Shown piece after piece: positions 36,439 through 49,452 of a stretch of DNA of 64,000 bases. Each line of letters opens with the position of its first letter. Positions within the stretch are counted from its first letter, which is position 1. The notes beneath the pieces were generated by a model. The model saw only the letters and a program-made list of their open reading frames with translations, was not told where the DNA came from and did not search any database. The stretch covers positions 124,001 to 188,000 of the forward strand of contig NZ_JANUXZ010000002.1 in NCBI RefSeq assembly GCF_024834055.1. The letters run 5' to 3'. The stretch comes from Corynebacterium sp. ES2730-CONJ (GTDB taxonomy: Bacteria; Actinomycetota; Actinomycetes; Mycobacteriales; Mycobacteriaceae). A program made the position numbers and the translations under genes.

Positions 36439-37383
36439 CTATAGCGTGTGGTCTACTTCCTGCGGATTCGACCACGCCCCGGCAAGAGTCGCCCGCAGTG
36501 TTTGGATAGCAGGGTAGGCTTCGCGCCCTTCGCGTACTGCTGTGAAAATCACTCGCTGCGGATGACCAGGCAGTGCCTTTAATAGGATATTTGCGGGATA
36601 ATTATGCAGGACCAGTGACGGTAGAATAGCCACCCCCACCCCTTGTGCGACCAGGTTAAGCTGCAGGAGAGGATCAGGGGACTCTAGAAGGGCGGTGGGC
36701 ATAAAGCCATGGTTGAGGCAGAAATTGCGCTCCCAGTATCCGGCCACCGAGGATTGAGGATTGAGCAGAAAAGGCACCGGGGCTAATTCTTTGAAATCGC
36801 GCACATGCGCGCATCGTTTCGCCCACGGCCCGTGCGTGGGGCACGCAAGGACCATATCTTCGTGGTAGAGATCTTCGCGGTGCATACCGGGCGTGTCTAG
36901 GGCTGGCATAAATGGAAGCTCTTCGCCGATGATGACATCGACGTGGGCGCTCAGTAGCTGCGCGATGGCGGCATCGACTTCGTATTGGTGGAATTCCAGT
37001 TTGAGGTCAGGGTGTTGGACTGCCATATCGGTGACAATGGAGGAAATCAGTCCCACCAGGGCTGATTGAAAGCTCGCTATTTTTAGATGCCCCCGGATAT
37101 CGCGTTGATCTTTTAGGGCCGCGGCTGCTTCATCAGCAAGGGTCAGCATGCGGTGACCATAATCTGCGAGGATTTCTCCACGATCGGTTAGGCGAACTCG
37201 CCGTCCCGATTTTTCGATGAGAGTATAACCGACTTCTTTTTCCAGCTGTTTGAGCTGCTGGGACACCGCAGAATGTGTGAGCAGGAGAATCTCTGCGACC
37301 TCGCTCATGGTCCCTAGACGGCGTAATTCCACAAGCATGCGCAATCGGTACAAATTAGATGCAATACCGCGTCGAATACGCAT
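36439..37383 (-). CDS. LysR-family transcriptional regulator
   Basis: The 314-residue regulator has an N-terminal winged helix-turn-helix (about 12-75, [39 protein letters not shown]) and a LysR substrate-binding domain (about 95-300). It is divergent from an EamA-family exporter gene 198 bp away, the usual arrangement in which the regulator controls the transporter. The inducer is unknown. Orthologous placement between guaA and an EamA exporter is seen in C. glutamicum. Confidence 0.88.
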   Translation of the reverse strand: MRIRRGIASNLYRLRMLVELRRLGTMSEVAEILLLTHSAVSQQLKQLEKEVGYTLIEKSGRRVRLTDRGEILADYGHRMLTLADEAAAALKDQRDIRGHLKIASFQSALVGLISSIVTDMAVQHPDLKLEFHQYEVDAAIAQLLSAHVDVIIGEELPFMPALDTPGMHREDLYHEDMVLACPTHGPWAKRCAHVRDFKELAPVPFLLNPQSSVAGYWERNFCLNHGFMPTALLESPDPLLQLNLVAQGVGVAILPSLVLHNYPANILLKALPGHPQRVIFTAVREGREAYPAIQTLRATLAGAWSNPQEVDHTL

Positions 37384-37581
37384 GGGCGGACTCCTTGTGG
37401 GTTTTATAAGGCGGATTGGAACTATAATTCTGGGCGGGAATATATAGTTTCGCTCGTACGCGCAGTCGGGTTTTCTGGGTAATTCTCAGGCAAATCCTGG
37501 ACAATATAAAAGGAACTCTAACATATCTACTCAAAAAACCGTTGCTAGACTAAACCTTTTGCTATCAGCAACAATATTCCT

Positions 37582-38553
37582 ATGAACGTTCTCCCGCGCC
37601 TCCACATCATGGCCCCAGCCGCTCGGCGCCCGCGCCTTAGGCCGCTCTCGCTATCTGGAGCGTGGATCGGGATCACTTTTGTGATCCTTGCGATTATCTC
37701 CCTGCAACTCGGTTCCGCATTAGCCACCCAACTCTTTAGCGTTGCTGGCACCTGGGGCACCGCTTTTTACCGCCTCGGCATCGCAGGTACCCTACTTTTG
37801 GCAATAACGCGACCAAAAATTCTTAAGTGGAATCGCACCCAGTGGACCCACGTCATCGCCCTCGGAATCGCCCTCAGTTTAATGAACGGATTTTTCTATT
37901 CGGGTCTAGCCCGTATTCCCCTTGGCACCGCCGTCACTATAGAGTTTCTCGGACCACTCAGCCTCGCTGCTCTCCTCTCCCGGCGCGCCAAAGATTTTCT
38001 TTGGGTGGGTCTTGCCGTTGTAGGTATAGGAATTTTCGGCCTGGAATCCTTCTTTTCCTCCGCCTCCCTCGACGGCCTAGGCCTCGTTTTTATCCTTCTC
38101 GCCGCATTCTTTTGGGCGCTTTATATTGTGGCTAGCGCAAAAGTAGGTCAGCATATTAACGGCACTGGCGGTCTTGCGGTCGCTCTTATCATCGGTGCGA
38201 TCCCTGCCGCACCCCAAGGCCTAGCTAATATTTCAACGGTTGTATCTGAGCCAGTCTTTATTGGCTATGCAATTGCCACCGCTCTCTTGGCTTCTCTTAT
38301 TCCCTATTCTTTAGAATTCATTGCACTGCGCTCGATCCCATCAGCAACCTTCGGGGTGCTGATGTCCTTAGAACCAGTTGTCGCTGCAATTATGGGATGG
38401 CTCTTGCTCAAACAGAATATTAGCGCACTCGGCCTCATCGCCATTGCATGCGTTATCACCGCCTCCATAGGAGCGACCCGAACGACCAAAAAGCCGCGCG
38501 TCGTCGACGATCAACCCGAAGAACCTATCCATGCTAGGAAAACACCAGCATAA
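37582..38553 (+). CDS. EamA/DMT-superfamily exporter
   Basis: The 323-residue protein has ten transmembrane helices in two EamA repeats and the second-repeat segment SLIPYSLEFIALRSIPSATFGVLMSLEPVVAAIMGWLLL typical of RhtA-like exporters of amino acids or metabolites. A short polar C-terminal tail follows. It is divergent from a LysR regulator, which probably controls it. The substrate is not identifiable. Confidence 0.87.
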   Translation: MNVLPRLHIMAPAARRPRLRPLSLSGAWIGITFVILAIISLQLGSALATQLFSVAGTWGTAFYRLGIAGTLLLAITRPKILKWNRTQWTHVIALGIALSLMNGFFYSGLARIPLGTAVTIEFLGPLSLAALLSRRAKDFLWVGLAVVGIGIFGLESFFSSASLDGLGLVFILLAAFFWALYIVASAKVGQHINGTGGLAVALIIGAIPAAPQGLANISTVVSEPVFIGYAIATALLASLIPYSLEFIALRSIPSATFGVLMSLEPVVAAIMGWLLLKQNISALGLIAIACVITASIGATRTTKKPRVVDDQPEEPIHARKTPA

Positions 38554-38586
38554 AAGCTCACTCGGGCACTCTACGGTCGTAGAAAA

Positions 38587-38625
38587 AGCGCCGCCCCTTT
38601 TTCTCTAGGTCTTTAGGGCGGCGCT
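38587..38625 (-). terminator. Rho-independent terminator of the guaB3-type gene
   Basis: Arms AGCGCCGCCC and GGGCGGCGCT enclose a 19-base loop. On the minus strand the stem is followed by TTTTTC, so it terminates the gene ending at 38671 and separates it from the convergent exporter. Confidence 0.85.
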
Positions 38626-38670
38626 AAGATCGTTTCAATCTCTTCGATATTTTTTTCGCATGGGCTGCTC

Positions 38671-39804
38671 TTAGACAGCGAGTTCTACCTTCTGGAAACT
38701 CTTCAAATCGGCGTAGCCGCATTTCGCCATAGCTCGCTTAAGTCCCCCGACAAGATTTTGCGTGCCCAGTACATCCGTTGTGGGTCCTTGCAAAATCTGC
38801 TCCAAACTTGGCCGATCAGCGCCCTCTAAAGGCATGGGCAATTCAATAATCCCGCGCGGGAAACGAGGATGAGCTGCCACTGAAGGCCAGAAGAAGCCGT
38901 GACCTGCTGCCTCTTGGGCGGGGGCCAATAACGATCCCAGCATGACGGCATCGGCCCCACAGGCGATCGCGGTGACCATCGTACCCGAGGAATAAATATC
39001 CCCCGCGGCAATAATATGGACATACCGGCCACCAGTCTCATCAAGATAGTCGCGCCGGGCCGCAGCCACATCAGCAATAGCGGTGGCCATCGGTGGCTGG
39101 ATACCTAAGGATTCCCAGTTCGTCGTTACCCCTGAACCCACGATCACACCGACTGCCCCAGTGCGCATCAGGTGTAAGGCAGTGGAATACTCAGATACTC
39201 CACCCACGATCACAGGAATATCGAGCGAGGAAATAAATTCCTTCAAATTTAACGGTTCCCCGCCACGGGCCACATGTTCAGCGGAGATGATCGTACCTTG
39301 GATAAAAAGCAGATCCGCACCAGCCTCAATAATGGTGGGGGCCAACTCCCGAGCATGTTGCGGAGAAACCCGCACTGCCACAGTGGCACCAGCATCGCGA
39401 ATTTCCTTGATGCGCTGACTCAATAATCCTTTGCGAAGGGGAGCCTGATGGAGCTTTTGCAACACCGATACAGAGGTGCCACATCCGAAGCCTTCTTCGG
39501 CTTCAGCGGCTGCAATGAGCTCGCCTAGTACCGCGTCGATGTCTTCGTGTCGGCCTAATATTCCCTCCGCATTGATAACTCCCATACCGCCGAGGCGATC
39601 GAGTTCAATAGCAAATTCAGGGCTCGCGAGCGCATCGGTAGGCTGGTTGATAATCGGCACATCAAAGCTATAGGCATCAATATTCCAACTGGTATCCACA
39701 TCTTGAGATGAGCGGGTGCGCCTTGAGGGCACAACCTTGATCTCTTCGAGTTGGTAGGTGCGGCGGGCTTCCCGGCCGATTCCAATTTCCACATATTCGC
39801 GCAT
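38671..39804 (-). CDS. guaB3: GuaB3-family IMP dehydrogenase-related protein
   Basis: The 377-residue TIM-barrel protein is IMPDH-like but lacks CBS domains and has no GSxCxT catalytic-cysteine loop. It starts VEIGIGREARRTYQLEEIKVVPSRRTRSSQDVDTSW, the GuaB3 family N-terminus, and keeps the phosphate-binding ACGADAVMLGSLLA. The family is conserved beside guaB in actinobacteria (Rv3410c); GMP reductase activity has been reported for cyanobacterial members. It follows guaB by 79 bp on the same strand. Confidence 0.9.
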   Translation of the reverse strand: MREYVEIGIGREARRTYQLEEIKVVPSRRTRSSQDVDTSWNIDAYSFDVPIINQPTDALASPEFAIELDRLGGMGVINAEGILGRHEDIDAVLGELIAAAEAEEGFGCGTSVSVLQKLHQAPLRKGLLSQRIKEIRDAGATVAVRVSPQHARELAPTIIEAGADLLFIQGTIISAEHVARGGEPLNLKEFISSLDIPVIVGGVSEYSTALHLMRTGAVGVIVGSGVTTNWESLGIQPPMATAIADVAAARRDYLDETGGRYVHIIAAGDIYSSGTMVTAIACGADAVMLGSLLAPAQEAAGHGFFWPSVAAHPRFPRGIIELPMPLEGADRPSLEQILQGPTTDVLGTQNLVGGLKRAMAKCGYADLKSFQKVELAV

Positions 39805-39883
39805 GCGCTCACTCTTTCTCGCTCATCACAGTAAAGACCTCGCTATTTTAGCACTGGCTTAGAAAGCTAGGGCTGAAAGGGGT

Positions 39884-41705
<1,822 letters not shown>

Positions 41706-42089
41706 GTGAGTGAATACTGGAATATGCCCCGCGACCCATTCGCTGACGACCCCTTCGACCCTGCATCCTTTCTAACCGAAGACGACGAAGCTATTGAGCT
41801 GAGTGAGGATGAGAGAATCCTGTTGCAGCGCGAACTCGATATGGTAAAGAAATTTCGCCTTATTTTAGAGCCCACCGGACTCAAGGGTTTAGTATTTTTC
41901 TGCGATCACTGTGACGACGAGCATTTTTGCACATGGGATATTGTTGAGGGCAATATGCGATCCACTCTGGCCGGCGAGCTGGCACCCATGCACGAACCCT
42001 GCTTATATCCGGATCAAGACGCCTACGTATCGTGGGAATATTGTACTGGCTACCTCGATGGGATGCACCGAGCTGGCCGTCATTCCTAA
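41706..42089 (+). CDS. DUF5319 family protein
   Basis: The 127-residue acidic cytosolic protein has a conserved CDHCDDEHFCTWDIVEGNM segment (about 66-85) whose Cys and His could bind metal. It continues HEPCLYPDQDAYVSWEYCTGYLDGM. Members occur beside guaB and sigD throughout Corynebacteriales. Function unknown. The GTG start appears leaderless. Confidence 0.8.
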   Translation: MSEYWNMPRDPFADDPFDPASFLTEDDEAIELSEDERILLQRELDMVKKFRLILEPTGLKGLVFFCDHCDDEHFCTWDIVEGNMRSTLAGELAPMHEPCLYPDQDAYVSWEYCTGYLDGMHRAGRHS

Positions 42090-42203
42090 AAACCGTCATT
42101 TCTCACATCCGGTTCAGCTAGCACCGTGACACTAGCACCTGCTATTTTTTCGCACATCGAGACGAGGCTAGACAAGGGCTGAGAGCGCGGGCTTCAAACG
42201 GTT

Positions 42204-43097
42204 CTACGGGCGCACATTCTCCGGTATGACCAGTGGCGGCAAAGGCTGTGCCGGCCTAGGCTCCGCTGGTGCATCGGGTTGTGGAACCGTAGACGAGGCA
42301 GGATTATCTGCACTAGGCGATGCGCTCCCCTGCGGACTTGGAGTCACCGTGGTAGCGGGAGAATGTGGTTTGACCGAAGGCTCCGGCGTCAGAGTTACGG
42401 TAGTGGTGGTGACCTCCGTAACTGGAGGTGGGGTGACCGTAACCGTAACAGTTCTCTTTTCGATATCGATACGCGCCTGCGCGCGATTCGAATCATTTAG
42501 ACGCTCGACAATGGAACGGGCTTGCTCTAGTAATTGCCGCGCACCTTCGGTGTCACCTAAATTATTGCGAGAATCAACCTCTTCCAAGGTGGAGGCTAGC
42601 TCGACCACTGCAGCTTGATCTGTCGTACCGAAAAGCTGCTGGTATAAGCCATACAGCGGGCTAGTCTCGTCGGCATTGAGAATCGTTATTCCACCGCCGG
42701 CGATGATAAGAGTTGCAGCTGCCGCTCCCACCAAACCGGAGGCGATACGGCCAAACTTGTAGCGACGATGACCGAGATCAATGACCTCCGCGGAAGTTTC
42801 CTCTGCGAGAGCGGAATCCACCTCAGGGGCAAAAAGATGAGTCGAAATCGGTGGGAAGACGCTAGTGGGATCATCCTGAGCGGGAATTACGCCCAGTTCG
42901 CGGACGCTGGGAGTTCGTGGGATATCGCGGTAGATCTCTTCACGGAATGCGAGGAGGTTGCCAGCCAAGTCATCGGTACCATTAGAGGGATCAACGCCTG
43001 AAGAAATCGCGTCCACGAATTCATCAGTGGCGCGCAACTCAGTGAAATTCACGTCGCTTGCGCCCGATTGGTCGCCGCGATGACGTCGGGATGTCAT
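42204..43097 (-). CDS. rsdA: Anti-sigma-D factor RsdA
   Basis: The 297-residue protein has a cytoplasmic N-terminal sigma-binding region (about 15-60, NFTELRATDEFVDAISSG), one transmembrane helix (about 117-140) and an extracytoplasmic coiled segment. A Thr/Pro/Ser-rich cell-wall-spanning tail begins near VTVTVTPPPVTEVTTTTV. It begins right after sigD ends, so the two are co-expressed. In mycobacteria and C. glutamicum RsdA sequesters SigD at the membrane until it is cleaved by regulated proteolysis. Confidence 0.88.
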   Translation of the reverse strand: MTSRRHRGDQSGASDVNFTELRATDEFVDAISSGVDPSNGTDDLAGNLLAFREEIYRDIPRTPSVRELGVIPAQDDPTSVFPPISTHLFAPEVDSALAEETSAEVIDLGHRRYKFGRIASGLVGAAAATLIIAGGGITILNADETSPLYGLYQQLFGTTDQAAVVELASTLEEVDSRNNLGDTEGARQLLEQARSIVERLNDSNRAQARIDIEKRTVTVTVTPPPVTEVTTTTVTLTPEPSVKPHSPATTVTPSPQGSASPSADNPASSTVPQPDAPAEPRPAQPLPPLVIPENVRP

Positions 43098-43661
43098 TTA
43101 GATCGTCTCCTGCTCAATGGCTTTACGCAGAGTCGCAAGCGCGCGGTGTTGCGCGACACGAACTGCACCTGGGGTGCTGCCAATAATTCCAGCGGTTTCC
43201 TCCGCTGATAGCCCAACGAAAATTCTCAAAATCAGAATCTCACGCGGCTTCTCACTGAGTAAATCGAGCAATGCCCGCACTCTGTTACTACCTACCTCTA
43301 GCAGCGCATATTCCTCTGGAGTTTGGGTATCACAGTGCGTTTCAGGTACCTGCTCTGTGGGATTGGACAGATCCCTGGAATAGCTGCGGTGCGCATCGGC
43401 AACCTTGTGAGAAGCAATTCCATAGACAAATGCCATAAAGGGACGACCCTGATCGACGTAGGTGGTCATTGATTTCACTACCGCCAGCAGGATCTCTTGG
43501 CAAACATCCTCTGGAGTAGGTTGGCGTCCCCCGGTAAGGCGGGCACGGGTATAGCGCAGAACGAGGGGGTGGACAATCTTGAGCACGCGATCTAAGGCCC
43601 GAGTATCGCCAGCGGCGGCTAGGGGAACAAGTTCCGCTAGAGCTGCTTCAGTATCACTCAT
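43098..43661 (-). CDS. sigD: ECF RNA polymerase sigma factor SigD
   Basis: The 187-residue sigma factor has region 2 (about 30-95, TPEDVCQEILLAVVKSM and the promoter-melting segment PFMAFVYGIASHKVADAHRS) and region 4 (about 125-180, LSEKPREILILRIFVGLSAEETAGIIGSTPGAVRVAQHRAL). It is paired with its anti-sigma gene. In C. glutamicum and mycobacteria SigD controls cell-envelope (mycomembrane) genes. Confidence 0.93.
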   Translation of the reverse strand: MSDTEAALAELVPLAAAGDTRALDRVLKIVHPLVLRYTRARLTGGRQPTPEDVCQEILLAVVKSMTTYVDQGRPFMAFVYGIASHKVADAHRSYSRDLSNPTEQVPETHCDTQTPEEYALLEVGSNRVRALLDLLSEKPREILILRIFVGLSAEETAGIIGSTPGAVRVAQHRALATLRKAIEQETI

Positions 43662-43884
43662 AGTGTTTGTGTGGCCTTCGGGTCGGAGAGAGGAAGAAAA
43701 CTAATACATGGTTGACGATCTGCTTCCCTATGGTACCCAGTCTAGATTGCTACTTGGGGTTTGTGAAAAATGTGCGAACCACCTTCTCGCCTTGTCACCA
43801 CCACGACGGTCTTCGGCAGATGGAACCTTAAGCGCCATAGGTTAGTCCAATTTTCCAATAAGATAGAAAGGAGACGCTTAACCT

Positions 43885-44205
43885 ATGAATCCATTCACAG
43901 CCGAAACCAAGACTAAGATTCAGCATCGACCAATCGCTAACGAATGGGAGTGGCAGCATCTAGGCTCTTGTCACGAATTTACTGCTAAGTATTTTTTCAA
44001 TCCCGAATACGAGCGCGGTGTCGCTAAAAAAGAACGGGAACAGCGAGCTAAAGCCATCTGCGCCCACTGCCCAGTACTTGCGCATTGCCGCGATTTCGCT
44101 TTAACTCAAGCCGAGCCCTATGGGATTTGGGGAGGGATGAATGCGGAGGAACGAATGCGCTATCTACTCAGTCACAGGAACAAAGAAGAGGAGCTAGTAC
44201 CATAA
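43885..44205 (+). CDS. WhiB-family iron-sulfur transcriptional regulator (WhcB/WhiB3 position)
   Basis: The 106-residue protein has the four Fe-S ligands C29, C59, C62 and C68 (C-x29-C-x2-C-x5-C) and the GIWGG turn at 80-84 that contacts the sigma factor, followed by a basic tail. A GAAAGGAG-type site lies upstream of the ATG. Its position beside sigD and groEL corresponds to WhiB3 in M. tuberculosis and whcB in C. glutamicum, regulators of redox and growth phase responses. Confidence 0.92.
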   Translation: MNPFTAETKTKIQHRPIANEWEWQHLGSCHEFTAKYFFNPEYERGVAKKEREQRAKAICAHCPVLAHCRDFALTQAEPYGIWGGMNAEERMRYLLSHRNKEEELVP

Positions 44206-44231
44206 GGGGGATCCTCGTGATTACTAGCTCC
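44190..44231. terminator. Inverted repeat between convergent whiB and groEL
   Basis: GGAGCTAGTA at 44190-44199 and TACTAGCTCC at 44222-44231 are perfect complements around a 22-base loop; the left arm overlaps the last codons of the whiB gene. The minus-strand side is followed by a pyrimidine-rich run, so it may end groEL transcription. Confidence 0.5.
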
Positions 44232-44248
44232 ACTCGATGTTAACTCTC

Positions 44249-45862
<1,614 letters not shown>

Positions 45863-45889
45863 CTAACCTTCGTCTTTTTAAGGTGATGC

Positions 45890-46183
45890 TTAGTTCTCGA
45901 TGATGGCAAGAACGTCGCGGGAGTTGAGCAGGAGGTATTCCACACCGTCGTACTTCAGCTCAGTTCCGCCGTACTTGGAGAAGACAACAGTATCGCCTTC
46001 CTTGATATCCATTGGGACGCGGTCGGCGCCATCGAGGCGGCCCGGACCAGCGGCGATAACGACGCCCTCTTGTGGCTTCTCCTTAGCGGAATCAGGGATG
46101 ACCAAGCCCGAAGCGGTAGTGGTTTCAGCTTCCTTGATCTGGATCAGAATACGGTCTTCCAGTGGCTTAATATTCACTGCCAT
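45890..46183 (-). CDS. groS: Co-chaperonin GroES
   Basis: The 97-residue co-chaperonin has the N-terminal [33 protein letters not shown] with the mobile loop and the C-terminal [26 protein letters not shown]. It caps GroEL. It heads the operon and is preceded by a CIRCE operator. Confidence 0.97.
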   Translation of the reverse strand: MAVNIKPLEDRILIQIKEAETTTASGLVIPDSAKEKPQEGVVIAAGPGRLDGADRVPMDIKEGDTVVFSKYGGTELKYDGVEYLLLNSRDVLAIIEN

Positions 46184-46248
46184 GAGAATCTCCCTCGTTC
46201 AACTATCAATATTGTTTGTGTCTTGGGGTGCTTTAAAAAAGCAGCCAC

Positions 46249-46275
46249 TTGGCACTCTACCCTCCCAAGTGCTAA
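46249..46275 (-). promoter_or_regulatory. CIRCE element (HrcA operator) of groES-groEL
   Basis: On the minus strand TTAGCACTT-N9-GAGTGCCAA matches the CIRCE consensus TTAGCACTC-N9-GAGTGCTAA with one mismatch per arm. It lies about 65 bp upstream of the groES ATG, in the expected promoter position. HrcA represses the operon until heat shock. Confidence 0.9.
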
Positions 46276-46340
46276 CCCTTCAAGCTCTTCACACTCGTGA
46301 ACGCTGACAGCGAACGCTCACCTTATTGCGCTCTCCTTTG

Positions 46341-47390
46341 CTACCGCGCCAGGAGTGGAATCTCCACCTCAAGGGAGGTATCAGTGCCTACAGTCCACGC
46401 TGAGGGCGAAGCAGATTCTACAATCAACTGGCAAGCAAGAGCCGCGATCATCAATCCATTATCGGTACACAATTCGAAGCGCGGAACCCGGAGAGTTATT
46501 CCAGCTGTTTGACAGCGCTGCGCCGTCAGTTCTCGCAATCTGGAGTTGGCTGCAACCCCGCCACCAAGAAGCAGTACCTCGGCACCAGTTTCCTTGCATG
46601 CACGAATAGCTTTAGCGCTTAGAACATCACACACAGCTTCCTGGAACGATGCACAAATATCGGGAATGCTAACCATTCGGTCCTCGCGCTCGGCCTGCTC
46701 AACATAGCGCGCCACCGCGGTTTTTAGACCCGAAAAACTGAAATCAAAACGGTGTGGGCCGGTGTGATCGGAGGCCTTATTAAGAGCTCGCGGAAATGCA
46801 ATAGCGGTGTTATTACCGGTACGCGCTAGTGTGTCAATGACCGGTCCTCCTGGGTAGCCGAGTCCGAGCAAGCGGGCGACCTTGTCATACGCTTCTCCAG
46901 CAGCGTCGTCTAAAGTGCTGCCCAACTCCCGCATCGGCTTGCCCACTTTCTCCACTTCCAACAGCTGGGTGTGTCCACCTGACACGAGGAGAGCTACTGC
47001 GTGCGGTAAATCGTCGCCTTCCAGATTGGCCACCGCAACGTGCCCACCTAGGTGATTAACCCCGTAAAATGGCACCCCCCACGCAGCGGCGTAGGCTTTG
47101 GCAGCAGAAGCTCCCACCAAAAGTGCGCCAGCGAGTCCAGGTCCCACCGTAGCGGCTACCGCGTCGGGTCGGCTGATCCCAGCTTCCGCTAAAGCTTGCC
47201 GCATCACCGGTTGCATAGCTTCTAAATGCGCACGAGAAGCAATCTCGGGCACGACCCCGCCGAAGCGGGCATGCTCCTGCATGGATGACGCCACCGCATT
47301 AGCCAAGATGGTCATGCTGTGATCCTCGCCCAATTCAATAATACCCACGCCGGTTTCATCGCAGGAAGATTCAATACCTAAAACGATCAT
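46341..47390 (-). CDS. tsaD: tRNA threonylcarbamoyladenosine transferase TsaD
   Basis: The 349-residue ASKHA-fold enzyme transfers threonylcarbamoyl to A37 of ANN-decoding tRNAs (t6A). It has the N-terminal [13 protein letters not shown], the metal-binding motif [11 protein letters not shown] (His pair near 113-117), VSGGHTQLL and the C-terminal CTDNGLMIA. It overlaps rimI by 4 bp. It works with TsaB and TsaE, both nearby, and with TsaC, which is not in this window. Confidence 0.96.
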   Translation of the reverse strand: MIVLGIESSCDETGVGIIELGEDHSMTILANAVASSMQEHARFGGVVPEIASRAHLEAMQPVMRQALAEAGISRPDAVAATVGPGLAGALLVGASAAKAYAAAWGVPFYGVNHLGGHVAVANLEGDDLPHAVALLVSGGHTQLLEVEKVGKPMRELGSTLDDAAGEAYDKVARLLGLGYPGGPVIDTLARTGNNTAIAFPRALNKASDHTGPHRFDFSFSGLKTAVARYVEQAEREDRMVSIPDICASFQEAVCDVLSAKAIRACKETGAEVLLLGGGVAANSRLRELTAQRCQTAGITLRVPRFELCTDNGLMIAALACQLIVESASPSAWTVGTDTSLEVEIPLLAR

Positions 47391-47863
47391 GATTGTTCAT
47401 CCTCTTTCTTCTCCCGCACCATGGTAAATGCATCCGCACCGGAAGGTTGATAGTAGTTTTTACGCACCCCAATTTTCACAAAACCAAAACCTTCATACAG
47501 CGATATGGCTGGAATATTGTCACAGCGAACCTCGAGGAAAATGGGGGCATTTAAGGTTTCGGCGAGATAGACAACATTCTCCATCAAAAGCCTGGCCGCG
47601 CCCCGCCGCTGAAAGTGGGGATCTACCCCGATGGTGCGAATCTCAGCCTCGTAGGCACCTGGAGTGCCAAGAAAGGCCAACCCCACGTAGCCTAGAAGCT
47701 TTTCTGGTCGCTGCGGATCAACCACGGCGAGATAGCTGGTGAACTCCTGAGCTAGTTCAGCGCGAAAATCCGCTTCAGTCCACGGACTGTCTGTTGGAAA
47801 CAGTTCTCTTTCCAACTCCACGAGGCGGTCAATATCACCTGAGTATACTTCTCTAAGCTGCAC
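47387..47863 (-). CDS. rimI: Ribosomal-protein-alanine N-acetyltransferase RimI (GNAT)
   Basis: The 158-residue GNAT acetyltransferase has the acetyl-CoA P-loop [17 protein letters not shown] (R/Q-x-x-G-x-A) near 100 and the C-terminal [23 protein letters not shown]. RimI acetylates ribosomal protein S18 in E. coli. Its fixed place between tsaB and tsaD is typical of actinobacteria. Confidence 0.92.
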   Translation of the reverse strand: MQLREVYSGDIDRLVELERELFPTDSPWTEADFRAELAQEFTSYLAVVDPQRPEKLLGYVGLAFLGTPGAYEAEIRTIGVDPHFQRRGAARLLMENVVYLAETLNAPIFLEVRCDNIPAISLYEGFGFVKIGVRKNYYQPSGADAFTMVREKKEDEQS

Positions 47864-47904
47864 AGATTATTCCGATTCTTAGTGTCCTGGCTGGGTATGG
47901 ACCA

Positions 47905-48684
47905 TCATATGCGCTTAAAATGTGGCGAAAGAGCTTTCGATAGCGGCACTTTTTTAGGCTCCTTAGCGTCGGGGCGCCGAAGATATAGTGGGACCAGCGG
48001 CGCTGTCCTGACAGCACCAGATGGCTCTAATCCACTCAGGTCTGCTTGGGCCACCAGATCACGCGCGCCTGCATGGAGATGCACACGGGTGACGCCCTTA
48101 TAGGCAGCGTTTAAGTGCGGTGCAATGTTCTCAGGGATTGAGAGCAGGTCAATATCTGTGAAACCAAGATCAGATTCCGGCTGGGGCTGCCCTAATTGCT
48201 CGGGGCGGCATACCTCTGGGCCCGCTACTGTCTGAATACGCCCCTCCAGGAGGCGGAAAGATGACCAATAAATTTCTTTACGGCGCGCGTCCGTGGCCAC
48301 CACGATACGCGCAGCAGAGGGGTATTGAGAGAACAGTCGATGAGCCAGGGCCTCATGGCTGGGTACCCCAATTGCTGGAATTCCTAAGGCATCAGCGTAG
48401 GCTTGGGCGGTCGCCATTCCTACCCTCAAGCCCGTGAAGGGGCCCGGCCCAGTTCCTGTCACAATGACGTCGAGATCAGCAAAGCTTAAGTCTGCCTCAT
48501 CTAAAACCTCGAGAGTAGTGGGAACCAACATCTCATTGTGGGCGCGGGCATCATCAACAATGCGTTCGCTTATCAGAGCTTTTGGCACACCTGATTGATC
48601 GGTGCGCACTACTCCCACAACGAGGTTCTCGGTCGCGGTATCTATCGCTAGTACTAACACCAGACTAAGGGTAGTCACCCCCAT
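47905..48684 (-). CDS. tsaB: t6A biosynthesis scaffold protein TsaB
   Basis: The 259-residue protein is the partner and activator of TsaD in t6A synthesis. It has the N-terminal LVLAIDTATENLVVGV and the family block VTGTGPGPFTGLRVGMATAQAYADAL near 82-108. The first start gives a short N-terminal extension; a GTG about eight codons later (VLVLAID) is a likely true start. rimI follows 41 bp downstream, then tsaD. Confidence 0.93.
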   Translation of the reverse strand: MGVTTLSLVLVLAIDTATENLVVGVVRTDQSGVPKALISERIVDDARAHNEMLVPTTLEVLDEADLSFADLDVIVTGTGPGPFTGLRVGMATAQAYADALGIPAIGVPSHEALAHRLFSQYPSAARIVVATDARRKEIYWSSFRLLEGRIQTVAGPEVCRPEQLGQPQPESDLGFTDIDLLSIPENIAPHLNAAYKGVTRVHLHAGARDLVAQADLSGLEPSGAVRTAPLVPLYLRRPDAKEPKKVPLSKALSPHFKRI

Positions 48685-48716
48685 CGCAGGATGCGAGCCT
48701 ATGCCCTTTTCATGAC

Positions 48717-48750
48717 AAAAGCCCCAGCTTCCTCTAACAGAGCTGGGGCC
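48717..48750 (-). terminator. Rho-independent terminator of the 48780-49262 gene
   Basis: Arms GCCCCAGCT and AGCTGGGGC flank an 11-base loop; on the minus strand the stem is followed by TTTTG. It lies 30 bp past the stop of the upstream minus-strand gene and separates it from tsaB. Confidence 0.85.
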
Positions 48751-48779
48751 ACAGGACTAAAATAATATAGTCTCCGAGG

Positions 48780-49262
48780 TTATTGCGCCGCGATAGTCCA
48801 CGCGCCAGCAGGACTCTTAACTAATGGGATCATCGCTTGGGCCTGGAATGGTTGGGTCGCTACTTGGCAAAGATCAACAAGGTCGCGGTCAAGACGCTCG
48901 GTGCGAATCTCGCCCAGCTGAGAACCCACAAGCATATAGTTGTAGCCCTCCTTGATGGGGCGGCGCGGAAGACCTTGGAGCTCGGACTCGTCTACATTGA
49001 ATTTTTCAGCAACAGAGGAACGGCTTTCCCCTGGGCATACAATGGCTGCCACTTGGTAGTCCGAACCGTAAACATCATAAGGAGAAATGCCGGTGACGGT
49101 AAGACCTGCAGCATCCACAGTCTTGACGGCTTTTTCCAAGGGGCCAACTTGCTCCGTTGCAGCATGGCTGACATAGCTTGCTGTAATAATGCCGGCAAAA
49201 CCAATGACGATCATCGCAATAGCGACAGCAATAATATTGCGGATAGTTGCAGTCATTTCCAT
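48780..49262 (-). CDS. Conserved corynebacterial membrane-anchored protein
   Basis: The 160-residue product has one N-terminal transmembrane helix (about 8-32, NIIAVAIAMIVIGFAGIITASYV) and an extracytoplasmic domain with two cysteines (VCPGESR and DLCQV) likely to form a disulfide. The GISPYDVYGSDYQVAAIVCPGE and YNYMLVGS segments suggest a compact alpha/beta domain. It has its own terminator and lies between tsaE and tsaB, a place where C. glutamicum also has a hypothetical gene. Function unknown. Confidence 0.75.
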   Translation of the reverse strand: MEMTATIRNIIAVAIAMIVIGFAGIITASYVSHAATEQVGPLEKAVKTVDAAGLTVTGISPYDVYGSDYQVAAIVCPGESRSSVAEKFNVDESELQGLPRRPIKEGYNYMLVGSQLGEIRTERLDRDLVDLCQVATQPFQAQAMIPLVKSPAGAWTIAAQ

Positions 49263-49381
49263 AATGTTCTCGATTATCTCCTGTATACATGCGGTTAGTG
49301 CCCCACCGAAGTGGTCTCAGCTCATTGTATTCTACCTACGCGGTGATAGCGCGAACGAAACTCACCCCTAAAAACGACCGT

Positions 49382-49445
49382 TGGCTCTGCGGCTAGCTGT
49401 GGCTCTGTGGCTAACGGTAACTAACAGTGGCGAGCAGTGGCTAGC
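49382..49445. repeat. Short degenerate direct repeats upstream of a membrane-protein gene
   Basis: TGGCTCTGCGGCTA at about 49382-49395 recurs as TGGCTCTGTGGCTA at about 49399-49412. CAGTGGCGAG and CAGTGGCTAG follow at about 49425-49444. The 64-bp tract looks like replication slippage in non-coding DNA; a regulatory role is not evident. Confidence 0.5.
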
Positions 49446-49452
49446 ACTGCAC

